Assembly: GCA_019637105.1 (NCBI GenBank)
Contig: JAHBWF010000033.1
Location: forward strand, 1-58,489
DNA: 58,489 nucleotides
Origin: Labilithrix sp.
GTDB lineage: Bacteria > Myxococcota_A > Polyangia > Polyangiales > Polyangiaceae
Direction: 5' to 3'
Below the pieces are notes generated by a model. That model was not told the origin of the DNA. It did not search any database and worked only from the letters and a program-made list of their open reading frames with translations. Both the position numbers and the translations under genes were made by a program. Below are positions 49,880-58,489 of this stretch, piece after piece; within the stretch, counting starts at the first letter, position 1; each line of letters begins with the position of its first letter.

Positions 49880-52033
49880 GTGCGCGGCGCGGCTCCTGTC
49901 CTCGGCGTCGCGCTGCTCGCGGCCCTCGCGCCGATCGCGGCGCGCGCCGCGCCGCGCCTCGCCGTCCACGCCGACGGCGCGGGGGCCTCCGCGGTCACGC
50001 GGCGCGAGCAGACGTTCCACGGGCTGCCCGTCCTCGGGCGCGGCGTCGTCACGGCGGCCGGGCTCCGCGTAGTCGACGTGGAGGCGCGGCTGCCGGCGTC
50101 GGCGCGGCCGATCGTGTCCCGCGCCGAGGCGGTCGAGGCGGCGCGGCCGTTCACGCGCGCCCCCCTCTCGGTGGAGGACGCGAGGCTCGTGGTCCACGCC
50201 GGCCCGCGCGGCGCCGCGCTCGCGTACCTCGTCACGCCCGCCGTGTCCCGCGCGCTCCCGACGGCGCCGCTGATCGCGATCGACGCGACGACCGGGCGCG
50301 TCCTCGAGGCGCGCGACCGCCTCCGCCGCGCGAGCGCCCTCACGTACCGCGAGAACCCGGTCCGCACGCCCGAGCCCGAGCTCTTGCCGCTGCCCTCGGA
50401 CGTCACGGGCCCGGGCCTGTCGAGCCCGGCGCTCGCGGCGCGGAGCTGCGTCGATCGCGGCGGCACGCGCGCGGTGTCGATCGGCGGCGTCACCCGGGCG
50501 ATCCGCGTCTGCGCGCTCGAGCAGGTGGCGGCGGCGGACGCGGCCGGCGACTTCGTCTTCTCGCCGCGGGGCGAGCCCGATCCCGCGCGGGGGCAGGCCG
50601 ATCCTTTCGCCGAGACGTCGCTCTTCTGGCACGCGGCGCGGATCCAGGAGTTCTTCCGGACGCTGGCGTCGGGCCCCTCGCCGTCGTTCGGCGAGCCGCC
50701 GCTCGATCTCGTCGCCGGCCTCGCGCTGCCGCCCGGGATCGCCGAGGGCGATCTCGACGCCGCGTCGAGCCCCGACGCGGAGCTCGCGCCGTTCGCCGGC
50801 GCCTTCTACCTCCCGGGCGTCGGCGAGGGCGAGACGTTCCGCGCGCTCTACGGCGCGACGCGGGGCGCGGTCTGGCTCGGGCGCGGGACCAAGGTCGACT
50901 TCGCCTACGACGGCGACGTCGTCGCGCACGAGGTCACCCACGCGCTCGTGCACGCGACGCTCGCCGTCGGCGGCTACCGCTGGACGCCGGAGGGCGTGAC
51001 CGCCGAGCCCGAGGCCGTCGACGAGGCGCTCGCGGACTACTTCGCCGCGGCGCTCACCGGCGATCCGCGCATCGGCGAGCACGTCGCGACGGAGTCGCCG
51101 CAGGCGGCCGCCGCGACGCGCTCGCTCGAGCTCGACGCGACGTGCACAGGCGACATGGTGGGCGCGCCGCACGACGACTCCCTGGTCCTCTCCGGCGCGC
51201 TGTGGACGACGCGGAGCGCGCTGCCGGAGGCGCGGCGGGCCGCCTTCGACGCCGCGGTCCTGCGCGCGCTCCACCTGTCGCCCGGCCGGCGCGATCTCGG
51301 GTTCGAGGAGCTCGCCGCGCTGATCCGCCAGGGCCTCGCCGCGGACGTCGAGGTCGCGGGCGCGGCGCCGGCGCTGGACGTCGAGCTCACGCGGCGCGGC
51401 GTCCTCCCGCGGTGCGTGCCCGTCCGCGCGCTCGTCCAGGGCGTCCCGCTCCAGGCGTCGCGTCACCCGTTCGTCGCGCCCGGGACCGACGCGGTGAGCA
51501 ACGACGCGATCGCGCCCGGCGTCGTGCAGCTCCGCCTCGAGGTGCCCGCCGGCGCGGCGTCGATCACGCTGTCCTTCCGCGCGTCGGGCGTCGCGTCGTC
51601 GCCGCTGTTCGGCCGCCCCGGCGCGCCGTTCCGGCCGGTCGTGCTCGCGTCGTGGGACCGGCCGATCGCGTGGACGCGCGACGCCGCCGGCGTCGCCCGA
51701 CCGGACGCGCCGGCGCGCGTCGCGCCCGACGGCGGCGCGCGGCTCGCCGCCGAGATCGAGGTCCCCGCCGGGGCGAAGGTCGCGTACCTCCAGATCGCCA
51801 ACGAGGGACAGTCCGACGGCGTCTACGACGGGTTGCTCGCGGAGGTCGCGATCGGCGGAGCCGCCGCCGCCGGCGCCGACGTCGTCGACGCCGGGGAGGA
51901 CGAGGGCGAGAGCCTCGCCGCGGTCGGCTCGGGGTGCGGCTGCCGCATCGGCGAGGACGCGCGCGCGGCGCCGACGCTCGCCGTCGCGTGCGCGGCCGCC
52001 CTCGCCGCGCTCCGCCGCGCGCGCGGCCGGTGA
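49880..52033 (+). CDS. secreted zinc metalloprotease with MYXO-CTERM-like tail
   Basis: 717 aa. Signal peptide (ALLAALAPIAARAAP), a propeptide of about 170 residues, then the peptidase with HEVTH (about residue 351, in VVAHEVTHALVH) and a downstream Glu-rich stretch (EAVDEALADYFAAAL) supplying the third ligand, as in M4/M36-type thermolysin/fungalysin relatives. A beta-rich C-terminal domain ends in a Cys-rich GSGCGCRIG, a hydrophobic helix and RRARGR: the MYXO-CTERM arrangement of signal, helix and basic cluster that sorts proteins to the outer membrane. GTG start with GGAGG abutting it. Confidence 0.82.
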   Translation: MRGAAPVLGVALLAALAPIAARAAPRLAVHADGAGASAVTRREQTFHGLPVLGRGVVTAAGLRVVDVEARLPASARPIVSRAEAVEAARPFTRAPLSVEDARLVVHAGPRGAALAYLVTPAVSRALPTAPLIAIDATTGRVLEARDRLRRASALTYRENPVRTPEPELLPLPSDVTGPGLSSPALAARSCVDRGGTRAVSIGGVTRAIRVCALEQVAAADAAGDFVFSPRGEPDPARGQADPFAETSLFWHAARIQEFFRTLASGPSPSFGEPPLDLVAGLALPPGIAEGDLDAASSPDAELAPFAGAFYLPGVGEGETFRALYGATRGAVWLGRGTKVDFAYDGDVVAHEVTHALVHATLAVGGYRWTPEGVTAEPEAVDEALADYFAAALTGDPRIGEHVATESPQAAAATRSLELDATCTGDMVGAPHDDSLVLSGALWTTRSALPEARRAAFDAAVLRALHLSPGRRDLGFEELAALIRQGLAADVEVAGAAPALDVELTRRGVLPRCVPVRALVQGVPLQASRHPFVAPGTDAVSNDAIAPGVVQLRLEVPAGAASITLSFRASGVASSPLFGRPGAPFRPVVLASWDRPIAWTRDAAGVARPDAPARVAPDGGARLAAEIEVPAGAKVAYLQIANEGQSDGVYDGLLAEVAIGGAAAAGADVVDAGEDEGESLAAVGSGCGCRIGEDARAAPTLAVACAAALAALRRARGR

Positions 52034-52078
52034 CGCTCGCCGCGCTCCGCCGCCGTCGTGGGGGCGGGACAAAACGCC

Positions 52079-52112
52079 GAGCCGGCGTCCGCGGGATCCG
52101 CGGCGCCGGCTC
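52079..52112. terminator. strong GC hairpin between convergent genes
   Basis: GAGCCGGCG and CGCCGGCTC (9 bp) followed inward by CCGCGG/CCGCGG (6 bp, one bulged T) around a GAT loop; total 15 bp. It lies between the metalloprotease stop (52033) and the convergent lipoprotein stop (52146). No T-tract. Confidence 0.6.
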
Positions 52113-52145
52113 GGGGGTCACGCCTCGCGGCGTGGTCGTCTCCGT

Positions 52146-55100
52146 TCAGCGGGGGAAGCAGTAGTTCTTGTCGGCCTCCTCGTAGCAGTGGTCGCTCACG
52201 TACGCCGAGAACGTGCCCGCCGTGCCGTAGGTCGCGCCCGCCTTGAAGGTCTCGGACGCCGGGTTCTTGTTCCTCGCGCAGTGCTGCCCCGTCCCGTACC
52301 CGGACACCCACGCCGTGTGCGTGATCCTGTCGGGCTCGACCGAGCAGTAGTAGTCCGAGGCCGAGCCGCCGAAGACGTGGGCGCACGCTTCGAGGCACGT
52401 GTACGTCGGGGGCTTGGTGCCCCAGTAGGGAGCGTCCTTCAGCAGGTAAGCCCGCGCGCCGCAGACGACCTTGACGTCGGTGACGTCCGCCGCGACCGTG
52501 CCCGAGCCCTGCTGCACGACGCACGCCTTGCTCGCCGGCGACTGCGTGACCGTCACCGCGTAGGTGCTGTCGCGCTCGATCGGGGCGGGGAACGTGAAGG
52601 GGTCGTTCGCGGCGAGCGTGAGCGACTGATCCCCGTTCAGCGCGATGGTGACCTGCTCACCGTCCGCGAGGCCCTGGACGGCGCCGCCGACGAGGAACTT
52701 GGGCATCGGCGCGCAGGCGTTCGCCTCGCAGACGCCGCTCCGGCAGTGGGCGCCCTCGGTGCACTCGACGCAGGAGCCGCCGCTGCAGTGCGTGCTCGCG
52801 CAGTCGGCGCCGACGTGGCAGCTCTGGGCGAGCGCGCAGCGCGCCGAGCAGGTCCCGCCGCAGTCGACGTCGCCTTCGCCGCCGTTCTTCACGCCGTCGT
52901 CGCACGCCGGAGCCGCGCAAGCGTGCGCCTTGCAGATGCCGCTCGCGCACTGGTCGCCGCGCTCGCACTCGACGCAGCGGCCGCCGAAGCAGCTTCCGCT
53001 CGCGCAGTCCGCGCCCGATTTGCACATCTGGCCGACGTCGCAGGTCGCGCCGCACGAGCCGCCGCAGTCCACGTCCGTCTCGTTGCCGGTCCAGAAGCCG
53101 TCGTCGCAGCCCACCGCCGCGGGCCTCTGGCAGGCGCCGTCGGTGCAGAGCAGGGCGTGGGGCCCGCGGCTGCAGTCCGTGTGCGTGTTGCACGCCTGGC
53201 CGACGCCGCAGCGGGCACAGCTGTTGAGGCCGCCGCAGTCGAGGTCGGTCTCGCCGGACGAGACCTTGCGGTCGAGGCAGGCCGACGCCACGCAGTGCGT
53301 GCCGTTGGAGTAGCCCGAGGCGCAGTCGGCGTCGATCGCGCATTGCGCGCCGGTCTTGCACTTGGCCGCGCACGAGCCGCCGCAGTCGATGCCGCTCTCG
53401 TCGCCGTTCCTCACGCCGTCCGAGCAGCGATCCGCCACGCAGACGCCGCGGCCGGCGACCTTGTTGCAGTAGCCGGTCGCGCAGTCCGCGCCCGAGTTGC
53501 AGCTCTTACCGACGGCGCACTTGGCGGAGCAGGAGCCTCCGCAGTCGACGTCGGACTCGTTGCTCGAGATGACGCCGTCGAAGCAGGGCGCCACCTTGCA
53601 GACGCCTCCGCTGCAGGCCGCGGGGGCGGCGCAGTCGGAGTTCACCTTGCACTTCTTGTCGCGGGTGCACGCCTGGCAGCCGCCGCCGCCGCAGTCGACG
53701 TCGGTCTCGCGCTCGTCGCGCTTGCCGTTCTGGCAGGTCGGCGTGCAGTAGCCGAGCCCGCGCGCGATCTCCCACGTCTTCTCGTAGAGCGGGAACTCGG
53801 TGTTCCACGGCTCGATCGGCCCGATGTCGAAGCCGGCGTTCTGTCCGGCCGTGCCGGCGTAGCTCGAGCCGGGCGCCTGCAGGCGCGCGCCGAGCTGGAT
53901 GCCGACGTTGCCGTAGAGGCCGACGGCGACCTCGCCCTTGGGGCGCGTCGTCGTCTCGGCGCACTTCGACTCGTAGCTGGCGCGGGCGACGAGCGAGCCG
54001 CGCAGGCCGACGGTGAGGCCGGCGGTGTCGTAGAGCATCGTGTTGATGCGCGGGATGAGCCCGCACGTCACGGCGATGCTGCCGCTGCCGAGCACCTGGA
54101 CCTCGCGCCGCGAGCGCCGGTCGAAGGCCGGGCCGCTCAGGCTGGGCCGGCCGCCGGACTCGTAGCGCGCGGAGAACTTGAAGGTCGCCGCCTGCTCGAA
54201 CTCGACCGAGCCCTTGATCGCGGCCTTCGCTTCGAAGCCGCACTCGACGTCGACCTGGACGGTGGAGACGAGGACGACGGGGACGGGGCCCGCCATGAGG
54301 ACCTTGGTCGAGGGCTTGGAGACGAAGATCGGCTTGCGCCACCCGCCCGCCGGCTTCATGTCCGAGTCGCCGAAGAGCGCCTGGCGCTCCTTCGACAGGA
54401 CCTCCTGCGCGAACTCGGCGTCCTTGCCGAGGCGCTCCTCGAGCTTGCTGCCCGCCTCGCCGCCGGCCGACGCGATTCCCGCCTCGAGGTCGAAGTTCAC
54501 GCCGAACTTCGCCTCCGCGCGAGAGTCGATGTTGATCCAGCTGGCGAAGGGCGGCCGGTTCTTGTGCACGATGTTCGGGATCGTCGCGCCGACCTGGAAG
54601 CCGGGGTTGACGAACACCTTCGCGTTCATGTCGGCGCTGCCCTTGATGTAGAGCTCGACGGGCGTCTTGCCGCTCTTGATCGTCTTTTTGTAGTTCATGT
54701 TGGTGAACAGCGGGAACGCCGCCTGTCCACCGATCTCGGGGGAGATCGAGACCGAGCCGTTGAAGCTCGCCGGGGTGATGGCGCTGATCGCGTTCTGCGC
54801 GACGCTGGCGACGGCCTTGGCGGCGCCGGTGACGGCCTTCTTGATGGCGCCGAAGAACGGCTGCGGCCCCTCCACCCACATGTACTCCGTGGGCTCCGGC
54901 GCGTCGTCGAGCAGCGGCTCGCCCGGCATGAAGACGTCGGGCGAGAACATGTAGAGGTTCTTGGCCGCCCACTCGAGGTCGAGCTTGTCGAGGTCGACGT
55001 CCTTGGCGTCGGCCGGATCGTACGTCGACTGGAAGTCGCCGGTGACGATGTCCTCCAGGCCGACGGTCTCGGTCGCGACGATGATTCGATCGCCCTCCTC

Positions 55101-55538
55101 ACGGACGGACACGACGCGCCGCGCGAAGCCGAGCGGGTTCTGACCGGCGCCCTCGCCGGGAGCGGACACGACGACCCGGCCCGGCGCCCAGTCGCGCACC
55201 TCGGGGGTCTCGAGCGCCGAGAAGACGAGCTCGTCGGGGTGCACGACGACGGAGTCCTTCTCCGCCGCGGACACCGGCTCCACCCACGGCTGCGGCGCCA
55301 GGTGGTTGTAGTCCGGCTCGAAGGACGGGTTCCACTTAAGGCTCGAGAGATCCTGCTGCTGGTCGTCGTCGTCGGGCGTCGACGGGGGCGTGACGACGGC
55401 GGGGCCCGCCGGCTCGTGGCCGTCCGGGGGAGCGCTCGACGAGCTGCCGCCGTCGGACGAGCACGCCGCGATCAACGCCGCGACGCATGGGGTGAGCAAC
55501 CAGAGCGCCTTCGATCGGCGCTGAAACCGTTCTTGCAT
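52146..55538 (-). CDS. large surface lipoprotein with Cys-rich repeats
   Basis: 1130 aa. Lipoprotein signal (lipobox LIAAC, Cys about residue 26) and an acidic linker. Residues about 80-590 are a large beta-rich region (KKTIKSGKTPVELYIKGSAD; GLRGSLVARASYESKC). Residues about 595-945 are 7 Cys-rich units of about 45 residues each with consensus C-D-G-V-x-N-G-x-E-x-D-V-D-C-G-G and C-x5-C-x5-DCASGxC, as in Myxococcota surface proteins. A final domain (AYLLKDAPYWGTKPPTYTCL, YCSVEPDRITHTAWVSGYG) is likely adhesive. Function as an adhesin or matrix protein is inference. Start ATG at 55538. Confidence 0.78.
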   Translation of the reverse strand: MQERFQRRSKALWLLTPCVAALIAACSSDGGSSSSAPPDGHEPAGPAVVTPPSTPDDDDQQQDLSSLKWNPSFEPDYNHLAPQPWVEPVSAAEKDSVVVHPDELVFSALETPEVRDWAPGRVVVSAPGEGAGQNPLGFARRVVSVREEGDRIIVATETVGLEDIVTGDFQSTYDPADAKDVDLDKLDLEWAAKNLYMFSPDVFMPGEPLLDDAPEPTEYMWVEGPQPFFGAIKKAVTGAAKAVASVAQNAISAITPASFNGSVSISPEIGGQAAFPLFTNMNYKKTIKSGKTPVELYIKGSADMNAKVFVNPGFQVGATIPNIVHKNRPPFASWINIDSRAEAKFGVNFDLEAGIASAGGEAGSKLEERLGKDAEFAQEVLSKERQALFGDSDMKPAGGWRKPIFVSKPSTKVLMAGPVPVVLVSTVQVDVECGFEAKAAIKGSVEFEQAATFKFSARYESGGRPSLSGPAFDRRSRREVQVLGSGSIAVTCGLIPRINTMLYDTAGLTVGLRGSLVARASYESKCAETTTRPKGEVAVGLYGNVGIQLGARLQAPGSSYAGTAGQNAGFDIGPIEPWNTEFPLYEKTWEIARGLGYCTPTCQNGKRDERETDVDCGGGGCQACTRDKKCKVNSDCAAPAACSGGVCKVAPCFDGVISSNESDVDCGGSCSAKCAVGKSCNSGADCATGYCNKVAGRGVCVADRCSDGVRNGDESGIDCGGSCAAKCKTGAQCAIDADCASGYSNGTHCVASACLDRKVSSGETDLDCGGLNSCARCGVGQACNTHTDCSRGPHALLCTDGACQRPAAVGCDDGFWTGNETDVDCGGSCGATCDVGQMCKSGADCASGSCFGGRCVECERGDQCASGICKAHACAAPACDDGVKNGGEGDVDCGGTCSARCALAQSCHVGADCASTHCSGGSCVECTEGAHCRSGVCEANACAPMPKFLVGGAVQGLADGEQVTIALNGDQSLTLAANDPFTFPAPIERDSTYAVTVTQSPASKACVVQQGSGTVAADVTDVKVVCGARAYLLKDAPYWGTKPPTYTCLEACAHVFGGSASDYYCSVEPDRITHTAWVSGYGTGQHCARNKNPASETFKAGATYGTAGTFSAYVSDHCYEEADKNYCFPR
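52703..53752. repeat. Cys-rich DNA-encoded repeat block
   Basis: Successive units of about 135-150 nt encoding the C-x-DGVxNGxExDVDCGG pattern in the 52146 gene. They are diverged at the DNA level (few runs above 20 nt identical), so the repeats are old. Confidence 0.7.
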
Positions 55539-56182
55539 GGGTGATCTCTTCGTTCTTTTGAGGGGCGGAGGTTCGATCCCCGGTTCGATCGGGCTCGGCG
55601 TTCGGGGGCATCGTCCGATGCGGATCCCGGGCCGCGCCCGCGCGAGGCGAGGACATTGGACGGCGTGTCTCGAGCCCTAACGGCCGCTCGCCGGTCGCGT
55701 GTAGGCCCGCGACGAAAGAGCGGCCTTCGCCGTCCCGGGCGGCGGCGTAGGTCCGAGGGCGGCGGGGTGGGCCTGGGTGAGGAGGAGCGGCTCCTCTCGG
55801 GGAGCGGGTCGCCGCGGCGAACCGCGACGCGACCGTCCGTCCGCCGAGACGGGCTCGCGCTCCGGCGCTCGACGTGGAGGCGGTCCTGCGCGCTCGTCGG
55901 GGGCGTCGCCGTCGCTCCCGAGCGTGGATGTCGATCGAGTTGGCGTCGCTCATCATCGAACGTGACGCCGATCGTCGGCGTTCACGGGGCGTCGCGCGCG
56001 CCGGCGACCGCCGCGCGCCGCGCGGCCGCGGCTCGCGCGCACGCGGTTGTTCGCGAGCGAACGAGTGTTCGCGCGCGAACAAGTCGATCGCGCGCGCGTC
56101 GCGCCGACGCATGGCTCGACCGTGTCGTCGCCGACTTGGTAGAGTCGCTGCGTGCTCGCGCATGCTGGGAGGAGCGGTCAGG
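55539..56182. other. 644-nt divergent intergenic region
   Basis: Between the lipoprotein and kinase starts. No credible ORF: frames on both strands are Arg/Ser/Ala-rich without motifs. It holds a hairpin-like GTGACGCCGA/TCGGCGTTCAC pair (about 55962-55985) and the two palindromes listed below. Possibly long 5' untranslated regions or an unknown RNA. Confidence 0.6.
56049..56080. promoter_or_regulatory. two tandem palindromes, operator-like
   Basis: GTTCGCGAGCGAAC (56049-56062, near-perfect) and GTTCGCGCGCGAAC (56067-56080, perfect 14-nt palindrome) are spaced 18 nt centre to centre, about two helical turns, so a dimeric regulator could bind both on the same face. They lie about 103 nt upstream of the kinase ATG. 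Confidence 0.5.
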
Positions 56183-58489
56183 ATGGGATCTGACGGCACG
56201 GACGAGGCGGCGTCGAAGGACGACGCGTCCTCCGAAGCGCCGCGTGAGGGCGCAGGAACGTCGTCCGAGCCCCACGACGGTCACGAGCCGCTCCGATCGT
56301 CGACGCACGAGCGACCGCGCCCCCCGGCCCGCGACGCGCGCGCCGCGAGCGTCGTCCGTCGGACCTCCGTCGACGTCGTCCAGAAGCGGGTGGTTCGAAA
56401 GGTGCGCCTCACGCGCGGCGCGGAGCCGCCCGAGTCGCCGGCCGCTCCGGAGGACGGCCCGCCTCGGCGCGCCGACGGGGCGAACGACGCGCGCGCGGTC
56501 GCGGACGACAGCGCGACGGTGACGCGTCCGTCGCCGTGGGCGTCCTCCGCGGAGCCTTCCGGCGCGGAGCCGCCGAGCGGGGCAGGGGAGAGCGTCTCGT
56601 CCGCCGCGGCGCCGCGCCCCGACGGCGTGGCGGCGTCGGCGGCGAGCCGCCGCCAACCTCGCGCGGTCGGCGCCGCCGACGCGACGCACACGATCACGCA
56701 GACCCGCGCGCGACAGGCGAGCCCGAGCGGTCCGAGCCAGCACGGCCCCGCCGGCGCGGATCGCCCCCGGCCGCGGGCGGCGTCGGGCGCCGGCCTCCGA
56801 GCCGACGCGCCTCGTTCGTCGGAGGCCGCCACCGTCGCCCTCGACGTCTCGATCGACGCCGGCGACGGCGCGACGCCGGGGCCCTCGCCGGACGGCGCCG
56901 CGAGCGCTCCCTCGTCCAGGCCCGTCGCCGCGCGCGTCGCCGACGCCGGTTCGACGCTCGCGATGCCCTCGACCCACGCGGGATCGACGGATCGTCGCCG
57001 CGTCGAGCCCGGCGACGGGGTGGCCGCGCCGCCCGACGCGCCCGCCACGTCCGAGACGAGGGGGCTCCTCGCGCCGTCCTCCGTCCCCGCGCCGAAGGCG
57101 AGGGAGTCGCTGGTGGAGCTCGACGAGCCGTTCGAGTCGAACGTCGCGCCCATCCCGCGACCGACCCTGGCCCCGCAGAGCCTCGCGGAGGGCGACGTCA
57201 TCGCCGGGCGCTACCGCGTGGAGGGCCGCCTCGCGACCTCGGAGATGTCGATCCTCTATCGGGCGGTGCACCTGGAGCTCGAGCGCATGGTCGTCGTCAA
57301 GGTGCTCCAGGCGCCGCAGGGCGCCGACGATCGCGCGGCCGAGAACGCGGAGGCGGTGGCGCGTTTCAAGCGCGAGGCGCGCCTGATGGCGCGCGTGAAG
57401 TCGGAGCACGTCGCCAAGGTGCTCGACGTGGGGTCGCACCGCGGCTGCCCGTTCATCGCGATGGAGCTGCTCGAGGGCACCGACCTCGCGGGGCTGGTCA
57501 AGCAGGTCCACCGCCTTCCGCTCGTCCAGGCCTCCGACCTCGTCTTGCAGGTCTGCGAAGGGCTCGCCGTCGCGCACGCGCAAGGCATCGTCCATCGCGA
57601 CCTCAAGCCGGCGAACGTGTTCGTGTCCGTGCGCGCGGCCGGCGACCTCCGGGTGACCATCATCGATTTCGGCATCGCGAAGGCGTTCGGCGACGATCAT
57701 CGCGACGACGTCACGCGCTCGACGCTCCTCTTGGGCTCCCCGCGCTACATGGCGCCGGAGCAGGTCGCGCGCAAGGAGGTCATCGATCAACGCGCCGACG
57801 TCTGGGCGCTGGGCGTCATCTTCCAGGAGCTCTTGACCGGCGAGCGGGTCTTCGACGCGGAGGGCGTCGTCCCGACGCTCCTGGCGATCGCCTCGCACCC
57901 GCCGATCCCGCTCAAGCAGCGTTGGCCCGAGGCCCCCGACGAGATCGCCCACGTGATCGGCGCCGCGCTCGTCAAGGACCCCGCCCACCGGCTGCCGGAC
58001 GTCCTGGAGTTCGCGAAGCACCTCGTCCCGTTCGCGAGCGCGGACGCCCCGCAGCGGGTCGCGAACATCGCGGCGTCGCTCGCGCGCCCGCTGCGCCGGC
58101 CGTCTTCGCAGTTCGAGATCGCCGCGGCGGCGGCGCCCGAGCGCGCGCCGTCGAGCTCCCATCCGTCGCTGCCTGCCGTCCACCTCAAGACCCCCTTGCT
58201 CCCACCTCCGGAGAGCCACGGCCGACCGCCCCTGACGGGCCCCGCCGGCGTCGCCGCCCCGCCGGCGCCCGTCGACCTTCACGCCACGACGAGGACGCCG
58301 AGCAGCGGCCCGTCGCTGGCGGCGGCGCCGAGCAGCGGCCGGTCGCCGGCGGCGGCGCCGAGCAGCGTACGGTCGCTGGCGGCGGCGCCGAGCAGCGGCC
58401 GGTTGCCGGCGGCGGCGCCGAGCCCGCTCGTCCGTCGAGAGGAGGCGGGAGCGGGCGCGCCGACGCGGTCGCCCGGCGCGCCGCCCCGA
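56183..58489 (+). CDS. Ser/Thr protein kinase with long low-complexity N-terminus (3' end off the right edge)
   Basis: At least 769 aa. Residues 1-330 are Ala/Ser/Pro/Arg-rich and probably disordered. The kinase domain (about 338-610) has VIAGRYRVEGRL with a degenerate glycine loop (LATSEMSILYRA), catalytic Lys in MVVVKVLQ, HRDLKPANVFV, IDFGIAKAF and GSPRYMAPEQ. Active-looking except that the glycine loop lacks the usual GxGxxG. After it comes a Pro/Ala-rich region with a 10-residue repeat (58301-58420), reaching the window edge. No membrane segment yet visible. ATG at 56183 with GGGAGG 12 nt upstream. Confidence 0.88.
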   Translation, partial: MGSDGTDEAASKDDASSEAPREGAGTSSEPHDGHEPLRSSTHERPRPPARDARAASVVRRTSVDVVQKRVVRKVRLTRGAEPPESPAAPEDGPPRRADGANDARAVADDSATVTRPSPWASSAEPSGAEPPSGAGESVSSAAAPRPDGVAASAASRRQPRAVGAADATHTITQTRARQASPSGPSQHGPAGADRPRPRAASGAGLRADAPRSSEAATVALDVSIDAGDGATPGPSPDGAASAPSSRPVAARVADAGSTLAMPSTHAGSTDRRRVEPGDGVAAPPDAPATSETRGLLAPSSVPAPKARESLVELDEPFESNVAPIPRPTLAPQSLAEGDVIAGRYRVEGRLATSEMSILYRAVHLELERMVVVKVLQAPQGADDRAAENAEAVARFKREARLMARVKSEHVAKVLDVGSHRGCPFIAMELLEGTDLAGLVKQVHRLPLVQASDLVLQVCEGLAVAHAQGIVHRDLKPANVFVSVRAAGDLRVTIIDFGIAKAFGDDHRDDVTRSTLLLGSPRYMAPEQVARKEVIDQRADVWALGVIFQELLTGERVFDAEGVVPTLLAIASHPPIPLKQRWPEAPDEIAHVIGAALVKDPAHRLPDVLEFAKHLVPFASADAPQRVANIAASLARPLRRPSSQFEIAAAAAPERAPSSSHPSLPAVHLKTPLLPPPESHGRPPLTGPAGVAAPPAPVDLHATTRTPSSGPSLAAAPSSGRSPAAAPSSVRSLAAAPSSGRLPAAAPSPLVRREEAGAGAPTRSPGAPPR
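58301..58420. repeat. four tandem 30-bp units in the kinase tail
   Basis: Four 30-nt units (58301, 58331, 58361, 58391) encode SSGPSLAAAP-like decapeptides with one to three changes each. A fifth, partial unit follows. Likely variable in copy number. Confidence 0.85.

Noticed and set aside
55336-56199. Open frames on both strands between the giant lipoprotein and the last kinase
   Set aside because: Arg/Ala/Ser-biased, overlap the palindromes and the lipoprotein start, and show no domain.
1-58489. CRISPR arrays, tRNA/rRNA genes, insertion sequences or prophage
   Set aside because: No regularly spaced direct repeats, no tRNA-like cloverleaf ends, no transposase or integrase motifs were seen; the tandem repeats present are coding.

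Overview
The window is a GC-rich (roughly 70% or more) bacterial chromosome segment, densely packed and mostly accessory or signalling in content. Several features point to the Myxococcota, most likely the Polyangia: a MYXO-CTERM-like tail on a secreted metalloprotease, an MglA-type GTPase, many Ser/Thr protein kinases including one kinase/ATPase/histidine-kinase/receiver fusion, numerous small lipoproteins, and frequent GTG/TTG starts. This taxonomic call is inference. I see no tRNA, rRNA, CRISPR array or intact insertion sequence.

Layout. 1-1339: the N-terminal part of a membrane-anchored Ser/Thr kinase that runs off the left edge. 1485-2123: a Lys-rich protein of unknown function. 2311-5357: an overlapping operon of homoserine kinase, an exported protein, a lipoprotein and a metallo-beta-lactamase-fold lipoprotein. 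5441-8264: a dynamin-like GTPase and an M48 peptidase. 8265-8821: no gene. 8822-10497: a membrane-anchored hypothetical protein and a Bcp peroxiredoxin with a histone-like tail. 10524-13683: a coupled MglA GTPase, PocR-domain histidine kinase and ThiL. 13730-17048: lipoproteins and hypothetical proteins. 17177-25716: a minus-strand run of two lipoproteins, Fmt, Lhr helicase, a Nei-type glycosylase and an HExxH membrane protein. The last three genes share a cluster of small indels. 25795-26919: SerC. 27056-31679: a 72-aa protein, an AsmA-like protein, an SRPBCC/cyclase fusion and an EAL response regulator.

31864-34358 is the most interesting region. A GNAT-family protein overlaps, by ATGA coupling, a 9-codon ORF (MKKFARATF) that has a near-ideal Shine-Dalgarno. 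A 13-bp hairpin follows, then a haem-oxygenase-like diiron oxidase/oxygenase (HDO-type) and a YcaO-family protein. I interpret this as a candidate minimal peptide-modifying (RiPP-like) pathway built on a very small precursor. I do not recognise it as a described system.

34437-39851 encodes a 1,800-residue signalling fusion. 39906-41403 holds an unknown gene behind an AT-rich promoter with a 19-bp dyad, an enolase-superfamily N-terminal fragment and a CBS-pair protein. 41564-52033 carries a P-type ATPase, a HAMP adenylate cyclase, a WS/DGAT-like acyltransferase, a GIDE-like membrane protein, an AraC regulator, a GFA protein and a MYXO-CTERM-like metalloprotease. 52146-55538 is a large lipoprotein with Cys-rich repeats. 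56183 to the right edge is another Ser/Thr kinase, preceded by two tandem palindromes. Many convergent junctions carry long GC hairpins without a T-tract.
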